From Poseidonibacter lekithochrous (GTDB lineage Bacteria > Campylobacterota > Campylobacteria > Campylobacterales > Arcobacteraceae), in the NCBI RefSeq assembly GCF_018861145.1, contig NZ_JAHKQT010000003.1, positions 62,001-126,000 on the forward strand: 64,000 bases of DNA, written 5' to 3'. Under the pieces are notes generated by a model, which saw nothing but the letters and a program-made list of their open reading frames with translations, was not told where the DNA came from and made no database searches. How positions within the stretch are numbered: position 1 is the first letter of the stretch; the number at the start of each line of letters is the position of its first letter. A program made the position numbers and the translations under genes. Of this stretch, positions 29,304-38,196 are shown one piece after another.

Positions 29304-30143
29304 ATGATAGAAAACAACAATAATAGAATTTTTAAGATAAATGAATTACCTTATTTAGAATTAAAATATAGTACAACATTTTTTGAATGCCCTCAAAAAC
29401 ATTACCATAATATGATATGTCTTATAGGATTAAAAAAAGGAAGTGCTAAGTTTATTGTAAATGAGAAAGAAGTTCTTTTAAAAAAAGAAAAACTTGTTGT
29501 TATAAACCCAAATGAAGTTCATTATTCAATTTCGGATGAAAAAAATCAAGACTATTATGTAATTTATATAGATAGAAACTGGTATAGAACTTTACAAAAT
29601 CAAGTATTTGAAAGTGAAAATATTATTGCCCTGCCTAATATTCTTGACGATTTAAATATAAATAAAGATTTCTTTAAACTATTTGATTTTTTATCTGATA
29701 AAAATGATGTTATAGAAAAAGAGATGAAATTACTGGATTTTTTAAAAACTATTTTTAGTTTATCTATAGATGAGAAGAAGTTTTTGAAAATCAACGAGAC
29801 AACAAAAATAGCAAAAGAATTTAAAGAGTATATAGAAGAAAATATTTCTTCAAAATTAACATTAACTTCTATATCAAAAGAATTAAATGTAAGTGCATTT
29901 CATATAATTAGAGTTTGTAATCAAGATTTTGGATTATCTGCAAATGCCTACATTGTAAATAAAAGAGTGCATAGAGCAAAAAAATTAATAAGTGAAGGTT
30001 TTGATATCTCGCAAGTAGCTGTTGAAGTTGGTTTTTATGATCAAAGTCATTTAACAAATGTCTTTAAAAAAGTTTTTGCGATGACACCTAAAGCATATCA
30101 AAATGATATTTTAAAAAGTACACAAGGAAAAAGAATTGAATAG
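29304..30143 (+). CDS. AraC-family transcriptional regulator
   Basis: A 279-residue regulator. The N-terminal cupin-like sensor domain covers about residues 10-130 (HYHNMICLIGLKKGSAKFIV, LVVINPNEVHYSIS). The C-terminal double helix-turn-helix covers about 172-270 (SKLTLTSISKELNVSAFHIIRVCNQ, VAVEVGFYDQSHLTNVFKK, MTPKAYQND). The HxxPxE-like effector pocket is of the AraC_binding/cupin type; the ligand is unknown. Its stop overlaps the TTG start of the MFS gene by 8 bases, so it probably controls that exporter and its own transcript. Confidence 0.9.
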   Translation: MIENNNNRIFKINELPYLELKYSTTFFECPQKHYHNMICLIGLKKGSAKFIVNEKEVLLKKEKLVVINPNEVHYSISDEKNQDYYVIYIDRNWYRTLQNQVFESENIIALPNILDDLNINKDFFKLFDFLSDKNDVIEKEMKLLDFLKTIFSLSIDEKKFLKINETTKIAKEFKEYIEENISSKLTLTSISKELNVSAFHIIRVCNQDFGLSANAYIVNKRVHRAKKLISEGFDISQVAVEVGFYDQSHLTNVFKKVFAMTPKAYQNDILKSTQGKRIE

Positions 30144-31320
30144 TTTAAATTTATTAGATAAAAATAAAAACTTTAATATTTTATTAGCCGGAATTATAGG
30201 TTTATTTATAGGTGTAGGAGTTGCACGTTTTTCATATACTTCTCTTTTACCTTCAATGTTAGAAGATAATACTTTATCTTTAACTTTTTCAGGTGTATTA
30301 GCTTCTTTGAATTATGTAGGATATTTATCTGGTTCAATATTTGCTATTTTTATAAAAGATATAAATACAAAAGTGAAGTATTTTCGATTAGGAATTATTT
30401 TATGTATTTTGACAACTGTTATTATGGGAATTACAACAAATGAAATCTTATGGTTATTAGGACGAATTGTTGCAGGATTTGGAGCTGCTATGGCTTTAGT
30501 TGTAGGAGCTGCTATAGTAATGACAAAATTAGATTTTGAAGATAAAACAAAAGCTATGGGAATATATTTTTCAGGTATTGGGCTTGCGCTTGCATTATCT
30601 GATGTCATAAGTAGATATGTTTTATATATTTCATCATGGCAAACGTCATGGATTGTATTAACTTTAAGTGGAGCCTTGGTAGCTTTTTATCCTTTGTATA
30701 TCTTGTCATTTGATAAACATGTTAGTCAAAAAAATGAAAAACATCCATTAAATAAAGCACTATTTTCACCTTTTGTTGTGATTCTAATTGCTGCATATTT
30801 TACTGAGGGTGTTGGTTTTGTAATACAAGGAACATTTCTTCCTACTATTTTAAAATCTCTTCCAGGATTAGAACATGTTGCTGGATTATCTTGGTTATTA
30901 GTTGGACTTGCAGGAATTCCTGCTGCTATTATATGGATGAAATTAGCACATAAATATGGAAGTGTAAATATAATTATAATTGCAATGTCAATTCAAATTG
31001 TGGGTATTCTAATTCCTACTATGACTGCTAATATTTATTTGAATTTATTATGTGGAATTTTATATGGTGGAACATTTACAGGGTTAGTTGCCTTATTTAT
31101 GAATTTAGGTGGTAAGTTATCTGGTAAAAATCCAGTTATGTTAATGGGTGCACTAACTACTGCTTATGGAATAGGGCAAGTTACCGCTCCTTTATATGCA
31201 GTAAGTTTAACTGAATGGACAGGAAATTATGATTATGCTTTATATGTAACTGCTGTAATTGTATTCTTTGGGGTGCTTATGCTTTTAGGAGCTAAAAAAT
31301 TTAAAAGTTATGTTTCATAA
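30136..31320 (+). CDS. MFS transporter, YbfB/YjiJ family
   Basis: A 394-residue inner-membrane protein with about 12 hydrophobic segments. The start LLAGIIGLFIGVGVARFSYTSLLPSML is characteristic of the YbfB/YjiJ (DUF1228-type) major facilitator group. The mid-protein loop (DKHVSQKNEKHPLNK, about 195-210) separates the two six-helix halves. Substrates of this group are mostly unknown, with small-molecule export likely. The TTG start at 30136 has AAGGAAAAA upstream and overlaps the regulator's stop, showing translational coupling to the AraC gene. Confidence 0.85.
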   Translation: MNSLNLLDKNKNFNILLAGIIGLFIGVGVARFSYTSLLPSMLEDNTLSLTFSGVLASLNYVGYLSGSIFAIFIKDINTKVKYFRLGIILCILTTVIMGITTNEILWLLGRIVAGFGAAMALVVGAAIVMTKLDFEDKTKAMGIYFSGIGLALALSDVISRYVLYISSWQTSWIVLTLSGALVAFYPLYILSFDKHVSQKNEKHPLNKALFSPFVVILIAAYFTEGVGFVIQGTFLPTILKSLPGLEHVAGLSWLLVGLAGIPAAIIWMKLAHKYGSVNIIIIAMSIQIVGILIPTMTANIYLNLLCGILYGGTFTGLVALFMNLGGKLSGKNPVMLMGALTTAYGIGQVTAPLYAVSLTEWTGNYDYALYVTAVIVFFGVLMLLGAKKFKSYVS

Positions 31321-31345
31321 AAATAGTTAGAAAATATTTACTTGC

Positions 31346-31678
31346 TTAAATCGTAATATTTTCTAGTAGTTCAATTTCATTGTCTACTACAATTATTACG
31401 TCAATACAGTATGCTACATCAAGTTTTTTTATTTGTAAATAGTAATCAATGCTTCTTTTGATTTTTGAGAGTTTTGAAGTAGTTATATTATTTATGGCAA
31501 TCTCATACTCAGTTGCAGACTTAACTTCACAAAAATGGTAGATATCATTCTTTTTAGAGATAATATCTATTTCTCCTAGCTTTTTAGCATAAAAGTTCTG
31601 TTCTATTATTTTATAATCTAAATCTTCTAAAAAAGATATAGCTTTCTTTTCTGCTTCATCGCCTTTTTGTTTACTCAT
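31346..31678 (-). CDS. YraN/UPF0102 family protein
   Basis: A 110-residue protein with the Holliday-junction-resolvase-like fold of UPF0102. The putative PD-(D/E)xK site is seen as GEIDIISKKNDIYHFCEVKSA (about 37-57), with the N-terminal KGDEAEKKAISFLEDLDY. In other bacteria YraN genes sit near rRNA methylation and division genes; its role is unproven. It lies 18 bases after the response regulator on the same strand. Confidence 0.88.
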   Translation of the reverse strand: MSKQKGDEAEKKAISFLEDLDYKIIEQNFYAKKLGEIDIISKKNDIYHFCEVKSATEYEIAINNITTSKLSKIKRSIDYYLQIKKLDVAYCIDVIIVVDNEIELLENITI

Positions 31679-31696
31679 AAAATTTATTTACTACCT

Positions 31697-32362
31697 TTAA
31701 TCTTCTTTTTTATATTCAATCATATATCCAAGACCCCTAATATTAGTAATAAAATCTTCTTTTAATACTTTTTTTAATCTATTTATTTCTGCTCTAATTG
31801 TTGCATTATCAATATCATCATCCTGCCATACAAACTCTCTAAACATATCATAATTTACAGGTGAGTTCTTATGTCTTGCAAGAAGCTGAATAATTTGTAT
31901 TTGTCTTTTGGGTAGAGTATGTGCTTCATTGTTATATAAAAGAGTTAAGATATTTGTATTAAAACTATATGAATCTGATAGCTGTTTATTTTGTTTTGGA
32001 ACTATTTGAGATTGTGATATTTTGTTTATTCTTAATGTTAATTCTTTTAAATGAAAAGGTTTTTTTAAGTAATCATAACATCCAAGTTCAAAAGCTCTTG
32101 ATATCTCTTCAATATCAATAAGAGCAGAGATAAATATTGTTGGAATAATTATATTCTTTTCATGAAGGGTTTCTAAGACTTCAAACCCATTAATATCAGG
32201 TACATTAATATCAAATATTAATAGTTCAAATTCTTCTTCTTCTATGATTCTTAGACAATTTGTACCATCTCTTGTTGTCCTAACAGAATGGTTTGTCGAT
32301 TGAAGATATTGAGTGATCGCTCTATTTAGCATTACATCATCTTCAAGTAATAAGATTTTCAT
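31697..32362 (-). CDS. OmpR-type response regulator
   Basis: A 221-residue two-component regulator. The receiver domain has the acidic pair in LLLEDDVML (4-12), the phosphoacceptor Asp51 in LLIFDINVPDINGFE and the conserved lysine in CYDYLKKPFHLKEL. The C-terminal winged helix covers about 135-221 (RQIQIIQLLARHK, FREFVWQDDDIDNATIRAEINRLKKVLKE, IRGLGYMIEYK). The ATG at 32362 follows GGAG by 5 bases and overlaps the upstream methyltransferase gene by 20 bases. No histidine kinase is nearby, so the partner is unknown. Confidence 0.9.
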   Translation of the reverse strand: MKILLLEDDVMLNRAITQYLQSTNHSVRTTRDGTNCLRIIEEEEFELLIFDINVPDINGFEVLETLHEKNIIIPTIFISALIDIEEISRAFELGCYDYLKKPFHLKELTLRINKISQSQIVPKQNKQLSDSYSFNTNILTLLYNNEAHTLPKRQIQIIQLLARHKNSPVNYDMFREFVWQDDDIDNATIRAEINRLKKVLKEDFITNIRGLGYMIEYKKED

Positions 32363-33380
32363 TTTGTCTCCATTGTTTCCGTACATTTATTATTTTAAAT
32401 CTATCGCCCATTCCCGTAGGTTCTAGTAGAGTTTTAACATTTTGAGTTTGTCTTAAATAAGTCGATTCATCTACGTTTGCTTTTAAAATTTCAAGTAATT
32501 CGATAATTCCAAATTCAACTAAAGCCTTTAATTGAGTATTAAAAATAACATTTTTAATACTATTATTTTTAAAACAATCATTTAAATGATTAAAATGTAC
32601 ATCATAAGTAATATCAGAATTTTTATATAGTTTTTGTAAATCTAAACCCTCTTCAAATATTGGATAAACTGTATGCTTTTCATAAATTCTTGCAGAAAAA
32701 TCGTTTCTTGGATATCTATCTCCATAATCAAAAGTTAGAAATTCAAAGTTTTTGATATTTGTACAAAGAGTATTTACAAATTCTTCATAAGATAATCCAA
32801 CTTCACCTTTTGTAATTTGATATTTTTTACAATGCTCTATTATTTTTTTATCAACACAATCAATAAATTTTATTTTATGATTTTCTACAAAAGCTTGTTG
32901 TAAAATATTTTTATCATTTGTATATACTAATTCACATGAAAAAGCATCAAATATTTCATTTGCTAATACAAAAGCATTTTCAAGTTTTACATTTTCTAAA
33001 TCATTATAATGTTTTAATTTTATAATATCACCAAAAGATTCTTTGATATATGATATTTGTTTTTCTTGTAAATTAGGAAATCTTTCAACTATTGAAAAGT
33101 TTAAAGTATCTAGAAGTTTTGGTTTAAGTGTGTATATAAATTGAATTACATCAGCAAGTAAATAGCCATGATGCGCTCCAATTTCTAGTATTGTTGTATC
33201 TTGTGGTAAGAAACCATCTTCAATAGATTTTATAATCTTCTTGGCAATAGCACCACCAAAAAAAGGAGAGGTTGAAACAGAGGTAAAAAAATCACCATCT
33301 TTACCAATTTCTTTATATGTAGCATAGTAGCCATCATTTCCATATAGCCAGTTATTAAAATATTCACTAAATTTTATCAT
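32343..33380 (-). CDS. SAM-dependent methyltransferase, MidA/NDUFAF7-like
   Basis: A 345-residue protein of the DUF185/MidA family. The start KFSEYFNNWLYGNDGYYATYKEIGKDGDFFTSVSTSPFFG-type region is typical (about 3-45). The SAM site is TTILEIGAHHGYLLADVI (about 61-78), followed by VLANEIFDAFSCELV near residue 145. The mitochondrial homologue methylates an arginine in complex I; the bacterial substrate is unknown. The ATG at 33380 is preferred to the TTG at 33395. Its end overlaps the response regulator start by 20 bases. Confidence 0.82.
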   Translation of the reverse strand: MIKFSEYFNNWLYGNDGYYATYKEIGKDGDFFTSVSTSPFFGGAIAKKIIKSIEDGFLPQDTTILEIGAHHGYLLADVIQFIYTLKPKLLDTLNFSIVERFPNLQEKQISYIKESFGDIIKLKHYNDLENVKLENAFVLANEIFDAFSCELVYTNDKNILQQAFVENHKIKFIDCVDKKIIEHCKKYQITKGEVGLSYEEFVNTLCTNIKNFEFLTFDYGDRYPRNDFSARIYEKHTVYPIFEEGLDLQKLYKNSDITYDVHFNHLNDCFKNNSIKNVIFNTQLKALVEFGIIELLEILKANVDESTYLRQTQNVKTLLEPTGMGDRFKIINVRKQWRQNENLIT

Positions 33381-33424
33381 TGCTAATTGTATCAAAATTT
33401 ATTTAGTCTAGATATAAACAAAGG

Positions 33425-33460
33425 CTTGTAAATAAAAAGATTTCTCTTTTTATTTACAAG
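33425..33460 (-). terminator. Terminator after the OmpA-like gene
   Basis: A perfect 16-bp stem, CTTGTAAATAAAAAGA and its complement, has a 4-base loop and overlaps the stop codon of the OmpA-like gene. It lacks a long T-run on the minus strand beyond the stem, so it may also protect the mRNA end. Confidence 0.65.
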
Positions 33461-34166
33461 TGTCGATTACAGATTGAGCATTTGGGTAAAGATATACTTC
33501 TACTCTTCTATTTAAGCCCATATTAGCTGCTGAATCATTTGGTGCAACTGGTTTATCAAAAGAACATCCTTTTGAGAAAATTTGATTTTGTACTCCAGAA
33601 TTATAAATAATATTTCCAACATTTGAAGCTCTTTGTTCTGATAATGTTTTATTATAAGAATGAGATCCTCTACTATCTGTGTGACCTGTTACTTGAACTA
33701 AAGTATTTGGATACTTTTCAAGTACACCTGTAACTTTTGATATTTTAGAACTAGCACTATAAGTAGGAGTTGCTGAGTTTGTTTCAAACATCATTGCATC
33801 TCTGAACATGATTTTTACATAGTTATCTGTATTTGAAACAATTAAGTCTTGATTTGGATCTAAAACTGCATTTGGATTATTGTTTACATTTGTATTTAAA
33901 CTATCAGCAACTTCTTTTGCTTGTTTGTCTAAATTATAACCAATTGCTCCACCAATAGCAGCACCAGCCATCGCACCAATTACTTTATTTCTACTTTTAC
34001 TTCCACCACCAACATTATTCCCAAGTGCTATACCAGCTAAGGCACCTAAAGTTGTACCAATTATTGCTTTTTGATTATTATCAATAGTTTGATTTCCTGT
34101 TCCTGTTGCACATCCACTAATCATTGTAGCCGCGATAACAGAAGATATCATTAACTTTATTTTCAT
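33450..34166 (-). CDS. OmpA-family outer-membrane lipoprotein with glycine zipper
   Basis: A 238-residue envelope protein. The signal MKIKLMISSVIAATMISGC ends in a lipobox with Cys19. Residues about 35-82 form a glycine-zipper segment (GTTLGALAGIALGNNVGGG, GAMAGAAIGGAIGYNLD). The OmpA C-terminal peptidoglycan-binding domain follows (VTGHTDSRGSHSYNKTLSEQRA, about 158-179, and NRRVEVYL near the end). The order lipid anchor-glycine zipper-OmpA resembles YiaD of E. coli. It would tether the outer membrane to peptidoglycan. It stands alone on the minus strand, divergent from pyk. Confidence 0.9.
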   Translation of the reverse strand: MKIKLMISSVIAATMISGCATGTGNQTIDNNQKAIIGTTLGALAGIALGNNVGGGSKSRNKVIGAMAGAAIGGAIGYNLDKQAKEVADSLNTNVNNNPNAVLDPNQDLIVSNTDNYVKIMFRDAMMFETNSATPTYSASSKISKVTGVLEKYPNTLVQVTGHTDSRGSHSYNKTLSEQRASNVGNIIYNSGVQNQIFSKGCSFDKPVAPNDSAANMGLNRRVEVYLYPNAQSVIDTCK

Positions 34167-34264
34167 TTTATATCCTTATTATTTCAATTAGTTATTTTAT
34201 CATACTATTGACTTATTGTGAAATAATTGTAAAGTAATATTGTGGTTAACTTGTAACTATATTA

Positions 34265-34293
34265 TGCTATAATTGTACAATTAAAATAAGGAG
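34265..34293 (+). promoter_or_regulatory. Extended -10 promoter and ribosome site of pyk
   Basis: TGCTATAAT (34265-34273) is a perfect extended -10 element, and the ribosome site AAGGAG is at 34288-34293. The predicted leader is about 20 bases. Confidence 0.65.
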
Positions 34294-34298
34294 AAAAA

Positions 34299-35747
34299 AT
34301 GAATAAAAGAACTAAAATACTAGCAACTTTAGGCCCAGCAAGCCATAGCATAGAAATAATTGAAGGCTTAATAAAAGCAGGCGCAAACATGTTTAGATTA
34401 AACTTTTCACATGGAAGTCATGAATATCATTTAAACACTCTAAATAATATAAAAGAAGCAATGAAGAACTTAAATACAACAGTTGGTGTATTACAAGATA
34501 TCTCCGGACCAAAGGTACGAGTAGGAGATTTAAAAGAACCTTTTGAACTTTTACGTGGAGATATAATTACATTTTTAAAAGATGAAATTGTAGGATATAA
34601 AAAAGAAGATAAACATTATGTAGTTTCTATTAACTACCCAGATATTTTAGATAAAGTAAAAATTGATGAATACATTTATCTTTATGATGGAACAATCAGA
34701 GCAAAAGTAATTCAAATTGATGGAGAAGTTCAAGCAAGAATTGAAAATCATGGAATCTTATCTTCAAGAAAAGGTGTAAATTTCCCTAATACTGTAATTG
34801 ATATTAATGTAATAACAAAAAAAGATGAAGAAGATATCGCTTGGGGTGTTGCAAATAATGTAGATTACTTCGCAATTTCATTTGTACAAAATGGAAGTGA
34901 TATGAAAAGAGCTAGAAAACTTTTAAATGGTTATAAAGGTAAATTAATTGCAAAAATAGAAAAGTTTGATGCAGTTGAGAATATCGATGAAATCATGGAA
35001 GAAAGTGATGGAATTATGGTAGCACGTGGGGATTTAGGTATTGAAGTTCCTTATTATGATGTTCCAACTATTCAAAAAATGCTTATTAAAAAAGCGAATA
35101 CAAAAGGAATGCCAGTAATTACTGCAACACAAATGCTTCTTTCAATGACACAAAATGAAAGAGCAACAAGAGCAGAAATTTCAGATGTTGCAAATGCAGT
35201 ATTAGATGGTACTGATGTAGTTATGCTTTCTGAAGAGAGTGCAGTTGGTGAAGATCCAATTAATGTAGTTGATACTATGAGTAATATTATCTCAAGAACT
35301 GAAGATATTTATAATTATGATAAACAAAGTAAATTTGATTATCTAGATGAATTTGATGTTATACAAGCTACTGTAACAAAACTTGCAGATGATTTAGGGG
35401 CTAAAGGAATTCTAGCACTTACAAGTTCAGGAAAATCAGCTGTAAAAATATCAAGATATAGACCAAAAACTCCAATTTATGCATTTACTCATAAAAAGAA
35501 AGTTTTAAACTCTTTAACAGCAATTTGGGGAGTTAATCCAATAGGAATAATAAAAGAAGCACAAGCTTCAAAAATGTTCCAAAAGATGTTAAAAACATTA
35601 GATGCTAAAGGATTATTAGATAAAACAGGAACTTATGTAGCTACAGTAGGATATCCAGTTGGAATGCCAGGTAGTACAAATACAATTAAAATTTTAACAC
35701 CTGCAGAGATTGAGTATTATATTAATTTTAAAGAAAAAAAGAAGTAG
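34299..35747 (+). CDS. pyk: Pyruvate kinase
   Basis: Transfers phosphate from phosphoenolpyruvate to ADP to form pyruvate. The 482 residues show KRTKILATLGPASHS at the N-terminus, FRLNFSHGSHEYH with substrate residues, IAKIEKFDAVENIDEIM (about 222-238), VARGDLGIEVP with metal ligands and the signature ITATQMLLSM. The C-terminal domain starts near residue 350. It has its own promoter and a bidirectional terminator that overlaps the stop codon. Confidence 0.97.
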   Translation: MNKRTKILATLGPASHSIEIIEGLIKAGANMFRLNFSHGSHEYHLNTLNNIKEAMKNLNTTVGVLQDISGPKVRVGDLKEPFELLRGDIITFLKDEIVGYKKEDKHYVVSINYPDILDKVKIDEYIYLYDGTIRAKVIQIDGEVQARIENHGILSSRKGVNFPNTVIDINVITKKDEEDIAWGVANNVDYFAISFVQNGSDMKRARKLLNGYKGKLIAKIEKFDAVENIDEIMEESDGIMVARGDLGIEVPYYDVPTIQKMLIKKANTKGMPVITATQMLLSMTQNERATRAEISDVANAVLDGTDVVMLSEESAVGEDPINVVDTMSNIISRTEDIYNYDKQSKFDYLDEFDVIQATVTKLADDLGAKGILALTSSGKSAVKISRYRPKTPIYAFTHKKKVLNSLTAIWGVNPIGIIKEAQASKMFQKMLKTLDAKGLLDKTGTYVATVGYPVGMPGSTNTIKILTPAEIEYYINFKEKKK

Positions 35748-35763
35748 TTTTACTTCTTTTTTT
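35734..35763. terminator. Bidirectional terminator between pyk and the TolC-like gene
   Basis: AAAAAAAGAAGTA and TACTTCTTTTTTT pair around a GTTT loop. The pyk stop codon lies in the left arm, and the right arm touches the end of the leftward TolC-like gene. Confidence 0.85.
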
Positions 35764-36955
35764 ATTGTAGTTTTACATATAAATTAAGTAGGGCTATTTG
35801 CTTATCAATCTCATAAGTTTTTAGCTCAATAGATTTCATTTTTTGTGAGTTTTGAAGTGTATCTAAATCACTTTGTGTTTTTAGTTCTGCTTCTTTTTCT
35901 TCATTTATGATTTTTAAAATTGAATCATAAACTTCTAAATCTTCTTTTGTAATTTGTAATCGTTCTTCAATCATAGAAATTTTATCTAGAGTAGTTTTAA
36001 AAAATGTCTCTTCATCTGTAATTGTATTTTCTAAATCAAGTTTTGATTTTAAATAATCAATTTTTTTACTTTCAATATCATTAAAAGTTCTTGTATCAAA
36101 AGGAACAGTTACTGTTAAACCAAGTGTTTGGTCATTTTCTTTATCTAGTGCTGAATTATCATCTGTTTCATGATATTTTGAATAGGTATAATAGGCATTT
36201 ACACTTGGCAGATATTTAGCCATAGTCATAAATGAAAAATTTCCTTTTTTTGTGATATCAGCTTTTGCTTTTTTTATTTCAATATTATTATTAATAAACT
36301 CTTCTTTTGAAGATATCATAAAAGTTGGTAACTCAAAGTTTGTATAATCACTTGATGCAATATTATTGAAATTATTGATAAATTCTTGTTTTTGGTATTT
36401 TAAATCAACTAAACTATTTTTTGTAGTGTTTAGTGTTAAAAGGGCATTATCTAAAAATGAAGCATCTAAAAATCCATTTAGAACTTGCTCTTTTTTTCTA
36501 TCTACATCTATTTTTGCATTTGCTAGAGTATACTTTGCTTTTTGTATATTTAGGTTTGTCTTTTCAATATTATATAGTAAATTTACAGCTTGTTTAATAA
36601 GCTCTTTTCTTTGCTGTTGTATCTCCAATGAAGCATAATTGTATGTAGAATTGGCATATTTAATTGCTTGATATATTCCACCACTTTGAAAAATAGGTTG
36701 ATTTATAGAGATCACAGATTTCTCTGTACTATAATCTTCTCCCAAATTTTTTGTAAATTGGTATTGAATTGGATTTATCCAATCTTTTTTTAGTTTTGAA
36801 CTATCTTCTTTAATTTGATCCTTAGATAGCTCAAAAGTCTTTTTTCTAGGTTCTGAAAGTATTGAATCATCATTTAAAATAGTTTGTGAAAACAAATTTA
36901 ATGATATCAAAGAACATAAAAGTACTTTGATATTAGCTGATTTTAGAAAGTGCAT
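35762..36955 (-). CDS. TolC-family outer-membrane protein (second copy)
   Basis: A 397-residue outer-membrane factor with a signal peptide (about 1-23, ending in LFSQ) and two OEP helical repeats. INQPIFQSGGIYQAIKYANSTYN (about 83-105) and LGLTVTVPFDTRTFNDIESKK (about 280-300) mark the repeats at the beta-barrel entries. It is shorter than the TolC-like protein at 4.2 kb and not closely similar by eye. No pump or adaptor gene adjoins it. Its start overlaps the end of argD by 23 bases, so the two are co-transcribed. Confidence 0.78.
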   Translation of the reverse strand: MHFLKSANIKVLLCSLISLNLFSQTILNDDSILSEPRKKTFELSKDQIKEDSSKLKKDWINPIQYQFTKNLGEDYSTEKSVISINQPIFQSGGIYQAIKYANSTYNYASLEIQQQRKELIKQAVNLLYNIEKTNLNIQKAKYTLANAKIDVDRKKEQVLNGFLDASFLDNALLTLNTTKNSLVDLKYQKQEFINNFNNIASSDYTNFELPTFMISSKEEFINNNIEIKKAKADITKKGNFSFMTMAKYLPSVNAYYTYSKYHETDDNSALDKENDQTLGLTVTVPFDTRTFNDIESKKIDYLKSKLDLENTITDEETFFKTTLDKISMIEERLQITKEDLEVYDSILKIINEEKEAELKTQSDLDTLQNSQKMKSIELKTYEIDKQIALLNLYVKLQ

Positions 36956-38117
36956 TCTCTAACCTTTTAAATCCTTCGTTTATTTCTTCTTTTGAGATAG
37001 TTAAAGGTGGTAATAATCTTAATGTATGTTTTCCAGCTTTAAGTACAAGAACTCCACAATCAAAAGCTTCTTTAATAATTGCACTTAATGTATCTGCATC
37101 AATTACTCTAAGTCCTCTCATCAATCCAAGACCTACTTCTTTTGTAAATAGTTTTTTATTATTTTCATAAAGCTCATTTATTTTATTTTGGAAATGAATA
37201 ATAGTTTCATCTAAAGCTCCAGAGTTTTTAGTTTCTTCTAAAATATCTAATACTTCAAGTGCTGCACTTGTACTTAAGTAATTTCCTCCAAAAGTAGAAC
37301 CATGATCTCCAAAAGTTAAAACATCTTTGTGTATAGTTAAAACTGCACCAATTGGAACACCTCCACCTAAACCTTTTGCCATAGTTATAATATCAGGATT
37401 AATTTCATATAAATTAGAAGCTAAGAATTCTCCTGTTCTAAATGCACCTGTTTGTACTTCGTCAATAATTAAAAGTATTTTTTTCTCTTTTAAAAACTTT
37501 GCTAATTCTTGAATCTTATCTTTAGGAAAGGGTTGAACACCACCTTCTCCTTGAACTAACTCAATCATAACTGCAGCTGTTTCATCGTCGATTGCATTAT
37601 AAACATCATCAATAGTATGATTATATGAAAAACCTTTAGGATAAGGTGCAAAACTTGGAGTATGCATTGCCTTTTGTCCAGTTGCTTTTACAGTTGTAAT
37701 TGTTCTTCCATGAAAAGAGTGAGTTAATGTTATAACTTTATATCTTTTCTTTTCAAATTGAGTTTCTCCGTATTTTCTAGCAATTTTAATAGCACCTTCA
37801 TTGGCTTCTGCCCCAGAGTTTGCAAAAAATACTCCAACATCCATGTTTGAAAACTCTGCTATTTTTTTAGCTAAAAGAGCTTGTGGTTCAATTGCATAAA
37901 GATTTGAAGTGTGTGTGATATTACTTACTTGCTTGTAAATAGCATCTGCAACTCTTTTATTTCCATGTCCTACAGAAACTACCCCAATACCTGATGTAAA
38001 GTCTATATAATCTTTTTCTTTATCATCGAATAAAGTTGCATTTATTCCTTTTTTAAAATTAACATAATTTCTTGCATAAGTTTGAAGTACGTATTGTTTA
38101 TCTATTTGTTCTACCAT
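36933..38117 (-). CDS. argD: Acetylornithine/aspartate-family aminotransferase (ArgD)
   Basis: PLP class III aminotransferase of about 394 residues that forms N-acetylornithine in arginine synthesis, and often also N-succinyl-LL-diaminopimelate. Visible are TSGIGVVSVGHGN, the substrate/PLP region VFFANSGAEANEGAIKIARKYG, HSFHGRTITTVKATGQ, IDEVQTGAFRTGEF and the PLP lysine in ITMAKGLGGGVPIGAV (about Lys245). It shares a transcript with the TolC-like gene, which is unusual. Confidence 0.9.
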   Translation of the reverse strand: MVEQIDKQYVLQTYARNYVNFKKGINATLFDDKEKDYIDFTSGIGVVSVGHGNKRVADAIYKQVSNITHTSNLYAIEPQALLAKKIAEFSNMDVGVFFANSGAEANEGAIKIARKYGETQFEKKRYKVITLTHSFHGRTITTVKATGQKAMHTPSFAPYPKGFSYNHTIDDVYNAIDDETAAVMIELVQGEGGVQPFPKDKIQELAKFLKEKKILLIIDEVQTGAFRTGEFLASNLYEINPDIITMAKGLGGGVPIGAVLTIHKDVLTFGDHGSTFGGNYLSTSAALEVLDILEETKNSGALDETIIHFQNKINELYENNKKLFTKEVGLGLMRGLRVIDADTLSAIIKEAFDCGVLVLKAGKHTLRLLPPLTISKEEINEGFKRLENALSKIS

Positions 38118-38196
38118 TTTGTTTCCTATATTGTATATACTTTTTTATATTTATAAACAGATTATATCTAAAATATTTAAACGAATTATTAATATA

